NCBI GenBank assembly: GCA_027318915.1
Contig: DAHVOH010000044.1
Span: 1 to 27,055 of the forward strand
DNA: 27,055 nt
Reading direction: 5' to 3'
Origin: Clostridiales bacterium
GTDB taxonomy: Bacteria; Bacillota_E; Sulfobacillia; Sulfobacillales; JAIMBI01
Of this stretch, positions 1 to 6,594 are shown one piece after another. Below the pieces are notes generated by a model. The model saw nothing but the letters and a program-made list of their open reading frames with translations. It was not told the origin of the DNA and made no database searches. The position numbers and the translations under genes are program-made. Within the stretch, counting starts at the first letter, position 1. Every line of letters starts with the position of its first letter.

Positions 1-332
1 GAAGACCTAATGCCCATAGAGATGCTCCGCATGCTCCCAGGAACAGCTGTCACGAGACGGACCAGCAGGACCCGCTCTGGCAATCTCCGCCGATTACAAT
101 CCAAGAGATGATTGTCGACCGGGACGGGGATAAGCTCTTCCCCGCGGATCAGACGGGGGCCATACCTTCCGGGTCCAAGGTGCGCATAAATCGAAGTGGT
201 GCCCTCCCCTCGGGGCTAATGCGTGTGGTTGGCACCCCGATTTTCGGGGACGAGTGTCCAGTTCGTAGCAGGTCAGCGTGTACCTCAAGAAAGGTTAAGA
301 CATCCGCTCAGCACCGCCTATTCGCTGAGGCT
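1..332. other. Left-end stretch without a recognised gene
   Basis: No reading frame here resembles a known family, and the frames that stay open are short or run antisense into the aldo/keto reductase gene. A short frame entering from the left edge ends at a TGA at 109-111 and could be the tail of a gene outside the window, but I do not recognise it. A short perfect hairpin (CCCCGA-TTT-TCGGGG) lies near 236-250. A CTCAGC/GCTGAG inverted repeat (307-312 with 324-329) sits just past the stop of the reductase gene and could help end its transcript, although no clear U-run follows. Confidence 0.5.
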
Positions 333-1232
333 CTAAGTTTCCGCCGTCCAGTCCGCATCCGCCGCGGCCTTCCAGAGGGCTCGAATTTCCGCGTAGACGT
401 CGGGATCCAGCGCACCCCGCGCCGCGTAGGCCGCGTTTTGCTGCCAGCGGCCGACGGTGCGCGTGCCCACAATGGCGGTGGCGACTCCGGGGACCGACAG
501 GGTGAAGCGCAGCGCGGTCGCGACGGCTTCCTCCACCGGCCCCGTGGTGAACGGATAGCGGAGCGTCTGGAGCCTTTTCCAGTAGGGAAAGCCGTAGGCG
601 TCTTCCGGGAGCGTCTCGTGCTGCCAGGCCACATTGGCGACGGGGCGTTTGGCGATAATCCCCATGCCCCGGGTGTGGGCCAAAGGGATCACGGCGTCCA
701 ACACCGATTGGTCGGCGATGTTGACGGAGGTTTGCAGGGCATCGAACTGCCCGCTCTCCACGGCGCGGAGCGCGGCCGCATTGTCGCCGCTGTAGCCCAC
801 ATAGCGTACCTTGCCCGCCTCTTGGGCGCGCAACAGCTGGTCGACGGCGTCGCCGCGATCCAGGGTGGCCACGTCGCAGCTGTGCAGCTGGATCAAGTCG
901 ATGTAGTCGGTCTGCAGGCGCGCGAGGCTTCGATCGAGGCTGTCGCGGATGGTGGCGGCGTCCCAGTCGGGCGTCGCCAGCCCCGACGCGTGCCCGCACT
1001 TGGTAAAGATATAGAAATCGTGACGGCGATGCGCGAGGGCGGCTCCAATCAGCTCTTCGCTCAGGCCGTAGCAGGCCGCGGTGTCCACCACGTTCAGCCC
1101 CGCATCGAGCGCACTCTCCAACATGGTGCGGACCGTCCCCGCGTCGCGCTCGGATCCAATTTCCGAGCCGCCGAATCCCAGCGCACTGACTCGCATGTCT
1201 GTGTGGCCAAACGGGCGCATTTCCATCGTCAT
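333..1232 (-). CDS. Aldo/keto reductase
   Basis: This 299-residue protein is a cytosolic NAD(P)H-dependent oxidoreductase of the aldo/keto reductase superfamily, which reduces aldehydes or ketones in a TIM barrel. The full family tetrad is visible: Asp50 and Tyr55 in VVDTAACYG, Lys78 in IFTKCGH, and His117 in LIQLHSCD. The N-terminal strand (RPFGHTDMRVSALGFGG) and the C-terminal cofactor-phosphate region (AIVGTRTVGRWQQN) are also typical. Length matches the family. Two starts, ATG at 1232 and ATG at 1226, lie close behind a GGAAGG site. I kept the first. The substrate cannot be told from sequence; members near sugar-lactonase genes often act on sugars, and an SMP-30-like gene lies divergently about 0.9 kb away, which is only suggestive. 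Confidence 0.93.
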   Translation of the reverse strand: MTMEMRPFGHTDMRVSALGFGGSEIGSERDAGTVRTMLESALDAGLNVVDTAACYGLSEELIGAALAHRRHDFYIFTKCGHASGLATPDWDAATIRDSLDRSLARLQTDYIDLIQLHSCDVATLDRGDAVDQLLRAQEAGKVRYVGYSGDNAAALRAVESGQFDALQTSVNIADQSVLDAVIPLAHTRGMGIIAKRPVANVAWQHETLPEDAYGFPYWKRLQTLRYPFTTGPVEEAVATALRFTLSVPGVATAIVGTRTVGRWQQNAAYAARGALDPDVYAEIRALWKAAADADWTAET

Positions 1233-2162
1233 GGGTTCCTTCCGTCAACGTTTTGCAGGCCGAGGAACACGTCTGGAGGACCGGATGGCCGGGCGGCTGC
1301 CGCTCTCGTCGGAGCGTTGCGCCGGCGGTGCCGAAAACCGCCTGCCGGGAAGGCAGCCGGTCCGTCACACCGCCGGGCCAGGCGCCCGGGCGCGGCTCAG
1401 CGCACGGTCCAGGACCTCCATCATATCCTACATATCCTATCGGGTGTCGGCGCCACGGCTGCCAAGCCGCGGGTGGCCAGACGGATGCCGCGCCGACGGG
1501 AAACGGGTGGATGGGGCAACCCCGGCTCTGCGGCAGCCGAAATCGCTGTCCAGCCGTGCACCCTCCGTCCATCCACGGCGCAACGACCCTCGCCGCGGGC
1601 CCATCGGCCGATCCGACCGGGGGACCGATGGAGAGGGGACGGCGCAGAACGTGGCCGGGTGTGGGCCGTGATCGCCGCCGGCGAATCGGTCACCGAACGC
1701 ATCGGGCCATTCTCGGGTCCTCGTGCCACCGAGTGGCGGGAGACATCCCGGCCGGGCCCTCGCCCCTGCGGCGGCGCGACCACGCCCCTCCGCCCCAGGG
1801 CGTTTTGGCCGCCCGGCAACATGGGCGAACACCAAGCGGTTCTGCACCGGGCGTGCACGGCGGCCTTCGGACGGGCCGGACCGCGGAGATCCGTCCGCCG
1901 GATGGCCACGTCGCACGAGGCGGTCCCGACGGCGGGATGCCCGCCGACGTGAGGGCGTGATCACCCGCCCCGGCGATGCGGCCCTGGCCCCAGCCTTCAG
2001 CCTCTTTAATGTTTAGGAAAAGAGAGGGCGCCGGTCCGGGTCGGCGTCGGCGGGGAGGCGTATGGGGGCGTGGTGGCCGACGCCGAGTGCCGTAAGATGG
2101 ACGGGGAACACATCGGCGTCCCGGTGCGGCGGAAGGACGCCGCGGAGAGGAGGGCGGACGGC
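1233..2162. other. 930-base intergenic region without a convincing gene
   Basis: All six frames contain long open stretches, but their translations are rich in Arg, Pro and Gly with no recognisable motif, as expected of shadow frames in GC-rich DNA. The region probably holds the promoters of the divergent reductase and SMP-30-like genes. An AT-rich spot with TTTAAT (2005-2010) is a possible -10 box for the SMP-30-like gene, but I see no good -35 box 17 bases upstream. I cannot exclude a degraded gene. Confidence 0.45.
1422..1439. repeat. Perfect 9-bp tandem repeat in an AT-rich patch upstream of the reductase gene
   Basis: CATATCCTA occurs twice head to tail. On the minus strand this reads TAGGATATG twice, about 190 bases upstream of the aldo/keto reductase start. 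It is a small AT-rich island in otherwise very GC-rich DNA, as expected for a promoter or operator. TAGGAT matches four of six bases of a -10 box, and TTGGCA (minus strand, 1465-1460) could be a -35 box, but the 20-base spacer is longer than usual. Confidence 0.4.
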
Positions 2163-3038
2163 ATGTTGGAGGCATGGGACCCGGGGGTGTACCGGGTGAT
2201 GGCGGCCGAAGCCGAGTGGGAGCCGTTGGCCGGCGGGTTTCGCTTCGTGGAAGGGCCTGCCTGGGTGGCCGAAGAACAAGCGCTCTATTTTACGGATATT
2301 CCCGCCGACACGATCTATCGCTGGGAGGCGCAAACCGACCGGGTGTCGCCGTTTCGCCGCAGCAGTCACAAAGCCAACGGGCTGACCCGGGATCCGCGGG
2401 GGTTTCTTCTCGCCTGTGAGCATGGCACGCGGTCGGTCAGCCGGCTGGACCGAGACGGTCTCTTTCATCCTGTGGCGACGCACTATGCGGGCCGGCGCTT
2501 GAACAGCCCCAATGACATTGTCGTCGACCGCGAGGGTGCGATCTGGTTCACCGACCCCACCTACGGCATCGACGATGACGAAATCGGCTACCGCGCGCCG
2601 CCCGAGCAGCCGGTGCGCGGCGTCTACCGAGTGGCGCCGTCGGGCCAGGTGGAGCTGATGGTGGATGACATGGACATGCCCAATGGTCTCGCCTTCTCCC
2701 CGGACGGGGAAATCTTGTACGTGGCCGACACGGCGCGACGGCATCTTCGCCACTTTCAGGTCGGGGAGTCGGGGCACCTGGCGGATCGGGGCGTCTTTCT
2801 GGCCATGGATTCCGTGTGGGGCCCCGGTGTTCCCGACGGGCTCCGGGTCGGTGCCACCGGGGAGTTGTTCGTGACGGGCCCCGGCGGCATCTGGATCGTG
2901 GACCGACGGGGACATCCGCTGGGTCTGGCGCGGACGCCGGAGGTGCCCGCCAATTGCGAGTTGGGGCGCCTGCCACACGGACTCAGTTTGTTCATCACCG
3001 CCCGAACCTCGCTGTACCGGGTGACGCTGGCTTTGTAG
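2163..3038 (+). CDS. SMP-30/gluconolactonase/LRE family protein
   Basis: This 291-residue predicted beta-propeller enzyme belongs to the SMP-30/gluconolactonase family, metal-dependent lactonases that open sugar or related lactones. The family metal-site residues are present: Glu30 in FRFVEGPAW, Asn117 in NSPNDIV, Asn174 in MPNGLAFSPDG and Asp225 in PGVPDGL. The C-terminal strand (SLFITARTSLYRV) closes the propeller as in relatives. The frame is open further upstream to a GTG at 2070, but I chose ATG 2163 because GAGGAGGG lies 9 bases before it and family similarity starts just after it. No signal peptide is visible, so it is probably cytosolic. The exact lactone is unknown. Confidence 0.9.
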   Translation: MLEAWDPGVYRVMAAEAEWEPLAGGFRFVEGPAWVAEEQALYFTDIPADTIYRWEAQTDRVSPFRRSSHKANGLTRDPRGFLLACEHGTRSVSRLDRDGLFHPVATHYAGRRLNSPNDIVVDREGAIWFTDPTYGIDDDEIGYRAPPEQPVRGVYRVAPSGQVELMVDDMDMPNGLAFSPDGEILYVADTARRHLRHFQVGESGHLADRGVFLAMDSVWGPGVPDGLRVGATGELFVTGPGGIWIVDRRGHPLGLARTPEVPANCELGRLPHGLSLFITARTSLYRVTLAL

Positions 3039-3075
3039 CGCGGAGCCGGGCGGCCAACCTGCGGACGCGGCGGCG

Positions 3076-3780
3076 TCACCATGATGCGCGGACATGTTCG
3101 GCGTCAAGAATGAAGGTGGCCGTCTCGGCTTCGAATAGCGTGGTGAGGCCGTCGCTCAAATCCCGGAGCACCTCGTGGGCCACGTGGCGGCCGACGGGAC
3201 CCAGCACCTCGGACACGAGAAAGACGTTTCGCGTGGTGGGCCGAATGAGGCCTTCGCTCGCCTGACGCCACACGAAGTGGCGGGTGAGAATCGTGGAACC
3301 GTCGGCGTAGGCCACCTCGCCGGGGGGGACGCCGATCGCTTCTTCCTGATCCAGGGCCCGGTAATGGTCGCCGGATCGTGTCCGCCGAAGGGCTACGCCC
3401 CGGTGGACGCGATCGAGGTCGAATCCGCCCACGGGAACGATGTGCGTGAGGGACACGGTGTTGTAGAAGTCGACCAGCGGCATGACGGAAAACGCCGTCG
3501 AGCCTTTCATGGCCCGCCGCAGCATGGCTTCGATGGAGCTTGGATAATCCCGAGGCGACACCCCCATCGCGCGGAATGCGTCTCGCCACGGCTTTACCCG
3601 CGGATGGCTTTGAGGATTGGGCCAGACCAGCGCCGCCCGGCCGGCCGTCTCCCAGGCCGCCCGCCACTGGTGGGCGACCTGGTCGGCACGGAGTTCGGGC
3701 CGGATGCCCGTCCCGACAGCCACGGCCAGGGTGATTCCCGGAAACATGGTGAACACCTCGGCCGCGATGCTGAATTCCAC
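3076..3780 (-). CDS. B3/4 domain-containing protein (PheRS beta-like editing domain)
   Basis: This 234-residue protein resembles stand-alone B3/B4 domains related to the editing module of phenylalanyl-tRNA synthetase beta chain. Recognisable blocks are DQVAHQWRAAWETAGR near residue 33, MLRRAMKGSTAFSVMPLVDFYNTVSLTHIVPVGGFDLD in the middle (family block around residues 86-122), and the Glu/Gly-rich segment ending in YADGSTILTRHFVWRQ. In the synthetase this fold hydrolyses mischarged Tyr-tRNA-Phe. Free-standing members may edit in trans or bind other ligands, which is not established. The start is a GTG at 3780 with AAAGGGG seven bases upstream. It is the third gene of a minus-strand run behind arsI and a small regulator, with a gap of about 170 bases, so co-transcription is possible but not shown. 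Confidence 0.8.
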   Translation of the reverse strand: MEFSIAAEVFTMFPGITLAVAVGTGIRPELRADQVAHQWRAAWETAGRAALVWPNPQSHPRVKPWRDAFRAMGVSPRDYPSSIEAMLRRAMKGSTAFSVMPLVDFYNTVSLTHIVPVGGFDLDRVHRGVALRRTRSGDHYRALDQEEAIGVPPGEVAYADGSTILTRHFVWRQASEGLIRPTTRNVFLVSEVLGPVGRHVAHEVLRDLSDGLTTLFEAETATFILDAEHVRASW

Positions 3781-3951
3781 GGCGACGCCCCTTTCTTCGG
3801 GGTCATCGTAGTCAACGGGGAGTCGGGGGGCAACCGGTCATGGCTGTTTCCTCGTCTGCCGGCATGCGCCGGTGCGCTTTTGGGCGGATGCCCAAGACAA
3901 GGCGCCGCTGGGCGGCCCGATCAGCACCGCCCACAGCCGGTGGCCGGGGGT

Positions 3952-4401
3952 TTAGGACGCACAGCACGGTCGATCGCTCATGGGGGGCAGCCCCAACTGC
4001 TGGCGGACGGCGGCAAGCCGCGTGGGGACATCAGGCACGCACGGGCAGTCATTTAAAATCTCCTGGTACCAGAAGGCGGCCTCCGCCCACTGTTGACCCG
4101 CCTCGGCGCGTTGAGCGCGCCGGGCATAGATCCATACGGGGTGCACCGCCACGAGCAGGGAGGATCGGTGTCCGCGCCCCGCCGACGGCCTCCATTCCAA
4201 CAGCCCCAGCGCCTGCAGGCGGGCGAGCGTCTCCCGAGCGGCCCGCGGCGAGCAGGCCCACAGATCGGCCAGGGCCCCCAGCGTGACCTGCAGAGAGACC
4301 GGCTCGTCGATCCCCGGGGAGTGCTCGCGCGCGCGCATGGCCAAGCGCACATAACGGGACCAGAAAATCTCAATTTTCGGGGTGACTCCCCGATTCTCCA
4401 T
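3952..4401 (-). CDS. Small SgrR_N-like winged-helix regulator with cysteine pairs
   Basis: This 149-residue protein resembles the N-terminal DNA-binding domain of SgrR-type regulators. It starts with a helix containing FWSRYVRLA, follows with a helix-turn-helix (TLGALADLWACSPRAARETLARLQALGLLEW, residues 40-70), and ends the wing with RPSAGRGHRSSL, the family signature. SgrR itself carries a large solute-binding domain after this; here only a short tail follows. That tail has Cys119-Pro-Cys121 and Cys146-Cys147, with Cys50 inside the HTH. Start ATG 4401 is preceded by GGGGAGGG; an upstream in-frame ATG at 4461 lacks such a site. It lies 75 bases downstream of the arsI-like gene on the same strand, so the cysteines could sense a metalloid or organoarsenical. 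That role is inference only. Confidence 0.75.
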   Translation of the reverse strand: MENRGVTPKIEIFWSRYVRLAMRAREHSPGIDEPVSLQVTLGALADLWACSPRAARETLARLQALGLLEWRPSAGRGHRSSLLVAVHPVWIYARRAQRAEAGQQWAEAAFWYQEILNDCPCVPDVPTRLAAVRQQLGLPPMSDRPCCAS

Positions 4402-4476
4402 CAGCGTTCCCTCCCCGTCCGGACGGTCCCGGCGTCGGCCGCGGCGGGCGGCCAGGGCCAAACCCCCATGACCATC

Positions 4477-4878
4477 CTAACAGTAGGCGGCTCCGGCGGA
4501 GACCGGCCCCGCCTCGTCCCGGCGGGCCACGTGAAAGATCTCCCAGCGGCGTCCGTCCGGATCCTGCGTCCAGACTTTGTCCTGAAGCGAATGGCAACAG
4601 AAGGTGGACACCTCGACGGCGGAGGGCAGCGCCGCCGCGACCAGGCGCGCGGCGGCGGCCGTGACGGCCTCCGCGCTTTCCACCTCAAGCCCGAAATGGT
4701 TGCGCTCCGGGCCGACGGCCTCAGCCGATGGGTGGGCGCTCAGGGCCAGATTCAGCGTCGGTGTCAGGAACTGGACGTACTGCGGGAACCGTCGACTGGG
4801 AGCCTGCTGGAGAAGCGCTTCGTAGAAGCGGACCGCCTCATGCAGATTTCCGACCGACAGGGCCACATGCGTTCTCAT
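4477..4878 (-). CDS. arsI: ArsI/CadI-family VOC protein (probable C-As bond lyase)
   Basis: This 133-residue vicinal-oxygen-chelate protein closely matches the ArsI/CadI family. ArsI is an Fe(II)-dependent dioxygenase that splits the carbon-arsenic bond of trivalent organoarsenicals such as methylarsenite. The expected metal ligands are His4 (MRTHVALSV), His61 (ERNHFGLEV) and Glu113 (RRWEIFHV). The vicinal cysteine pair that binds arsenic is Cys94-Cys95 in STFCCHSLQDKVW, with Lys101 just after. Three ATGs are possible; I chose 4878 because GAGGTG lies six bases before it and the family N-terminus begins there. It diverges from the GH76-like gene. Cadmium-induced CadI proteins share this fold, so the exact substrate is not proven. 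Confidence 0.88.
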   Translation of the reverse strand: MRTHVALSVGNLHEAVRFYEALLQQAPSRRFPQYVQFLTPTLNLALSAHPSAEAVGPERNHFGLEVESAEAVTAAAARLVAAALPSAVEVSTFCCHSLQDKVWTQDPDGRRWEIFHVARRDEAGPVSAGAAYC

Positions 4879-5196
4879 GACCATCACCTCGCGCCTCATG
4901 CTAAGCGGTTTCGCCCGGTGGAAAAACGGTGAGATGGGATGGTTGGCGTCAGGATTAAGCCGGATATGGGAACCTTGGGCCGGCGCGATCGCGGCCGGCG
5001 TGCATGATGGCGCCGAAGCCTTCACGGCGGCAGGCCGGTCTCGCCCCCTTGGCCCGGGCGTGCCGTGGCGTCGAGCCACCACCCCGGTGCGGGGGTCCGA
5101 CCCGATCGCGGAGAGAGCCCCTGACCGGCAGAAAGGTCCTTCTTGAGTGGATCCCCATCGGCGGAGTGTGCTACGACACAACCAAGGAGCATGGGG
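4879..5196. other. Divergent intergenic region between arsI and the GH76-like gene
   Basis: This 318-base region should contain the promoters of both divergent genes. It has a slightly AT-richer patch next to arsI (about 4915-4970), but I could not match a convincing -35/-10 pair in either direction, nor a clear palindromic operator. Short open frames here are not recognisable proteins. Confidence 0.4.
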
Positions 5197-6225
5197 ATGG
5201 ACAAGGACTTCCGCAAGATGGTCGAGCCCGCCTGGAGGCGATTGATCCACACGTACGGGGGGGACCCCCTCCCGAGGTTTTACAGTGCTCGGCGCGATCG
5301 ATCGGCCGCGCCCCGGCTTGCCTACCTGTGGGGATTCGGAGCCGTGCTGGCAGCGGCCGGGGCGGTCTGCGCCGTGCCCGGCGGGCAGACTCTGGTCGCG
5401 GGCGATCTGCCGCTTTTGACCCAAACCCTGGCGACTTACCGGCGACCCCTGCGGCGGGGTCTGTCGAGTACGGCCCGGGGCAGCGACCGCTTTCCCGGCG
5501 ATGCCTTTTACGACGACAATGCCTGGGTGGGACTCGCCGCCCTGGACCTCAGCGCCGGTTTTGCGGAGTGGCGGCTTGCGGCCGAGAACGCGTACCGCTT
5601 TGTGCTTGAGGGTTTTGACCGTCGGTCCGGCGGCGTCTTTTGGAAGGAACGGCCGAAGTCCTCCCTGCACGTGTGCTCGACGGGACCGGCGCTGGTGCTG
5701 GGCGCCAGCCTGGCCCTGGCGGCGGTTCCCGACGTGCGGCGCGAGCCGCTCGCGGCGATGCTGGCTTGGCTGAGGGCCATGCAGGCCCCGGACGGACGAT
5801 ACTGGGACCATCGCGAGGGTGCCGACGGGAGGATCGACCGTGCGTTCTACACGTACAATTCCGGGACGCCGCTGCAGGCGATGGCGATCCTTCACACCAT
5901 GGGAGGCTTTGACGTGGAACATGACGTCAGACGGGCTCTGGACGGGGTCTCCCGATTTCTGGATGACCAGGGGCATCTTCCGCCGACGCCATGGTTCAAT
6001 GCGGTCCTGCTCCGTGGTCTGCTTGCCGTCCAAGCGGTGTTCGGGTGGGAGTCGGCGGCGACGTCCGCCATGGGCCACGCGCTCGCGGAGGCCGCACGCG
6101 GATTTGTGGCGGGATCGGAACCGTTGATGCTGTTCCGAGACAGGAGGGCCGAGGAGCCGTCGCTGCGCGAGGCGGCGGCGTCGGTGGAAATCCTGGCCCG
6201 TTTGGCGGCGGGCGACGGAGGATAG
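5197..6225 (+). CDS. Glycoside hydrolase family 76-like protein
   Basis: This 342-residue protein has the helical-hairpin pattern of an (alpha/alpha)6 barrel and motifs of GH76 (alpha-1,6-mannanase-like) enzymes. They include FYDDNAWVGLAALDL with the paired aspartates Asp106-Asp107 at the place of the catalytic pair, GGVFWKE, KSSLHVCSTGPALVLGA, and YTYNSGTPLQAMAIL. The start is ATG 5197, seven bases behind AAGGAG; an ATG at 5191 is too close to that site. There is no visible signal peptide, although most GH76 mannanases are secreted or anchored, so an intracellular glycan or another substrate is likely. A relative of the N-acylglucosamine 2-epimerase superfamily would look similar, so the family call is good but the substrate is open. 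Confidence 0.75.
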   Translation: MDKDFRKMVEPAWRRLIHTYGGDPLPRFYSARRDRSAAPRLAYLWGFGAVLAAAGAVCAVPGGQTLVAGDLPLLTQTLATYRRPLRRGLSSTARGSDRFPGDAFYDDNAWVGLAALDLSAGFAEWRLAAENAYRFVLEGFDRRSGGVFWKERPKSSLHVCSTGPALVLGASLALAAVPDVRREPLAAMLAWLRAMQAPDGRYWDHREGADGRIDRAFYTYNSGTPLQAMAILHTMGGFDVEHDVRRALDGVSRFLDDQGHLPPTPWFNAVLLRGLLAVQAVFGWESAATSAMGHALAEAARGFVAGSEPLMLFRDRRAEEPSLREAAASVEILARLAAGDGG

Positions 6226-6594
6226 GGCGCGGCGTGCGGGCGCGCTGGAGGGTGCTGGGCCGGGACCGGATTTTATCGACGCGCGGCGGCTCGTCTCGCC
6301 CGTAGTCGGCCACTGCTCCCAGGCCGTCGGACGGCCTGGGAGCACCGCGTCTTTCGGGTCGGGACGATGTTGGGCGGATGGACGCGATGATACCGCGCGG
6401 TCCGGATGGCGCTGTGCGACGAGACGGCACCCCCGCCGAAGGGCGCCGGGGCGCAGACGGGGGCGGCACTCATCGAGGGGGGCGCAGGGACGTGGCGAGT
6501 CCGCCGCGAAACCGTAATCCGACGGGCCCCGGGTGGGTGAAAACGCACGCGCGACGGGCCCGATTCTGGTGACAACGAGAGCGGGGGACCACAC
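6226..6594. other. Intergenic region with a strong hairpin
   Basis: No gene is seen in these 369 bases between the GH76-like gene and the S9 peptidase. The region contains a long perfect inverted repeat (6314-6344, listed separately). The rest is GC-rich with no recognisable coding or RNA signature. Confidence 0.5.
6314..6344 (+). terminator. Perfect 15-bp inverted repeat, possible terminator
   Basis: TGCTCCCAGGCCGTC is followed, after one central base, by its exact reverse complement. In RNA this would fold into a very stable hairpin about 90 bases after the stop of the GH76-like gene. The downstream run (CCGCGTCTTTC) has only three consecutive T residues, so a classic intrinsic terminator is not certain. 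A protein-binding palindrome is the alternative. Confidence 0.45.

Noticed and set aside
108..1952. A 614-codon plus-strand open frame covering the aldo/keto reductase region
   Set aside because: It is antisense to a well-supported gene, its translation has no family motif and is rich in Arg, Gly and Pro, and it has no good ribosome site. It reflects lack of stops in GC-rich DNA.
6334..6350. A string GGGAGCACCGCG resembling part of a T-box antiterminator
   Set aside because: The conserved GGUGG part is absent, there is no specifier-loop leader, and the downstream gene is a peptidase rather than an amino-acid or synthetase gene.
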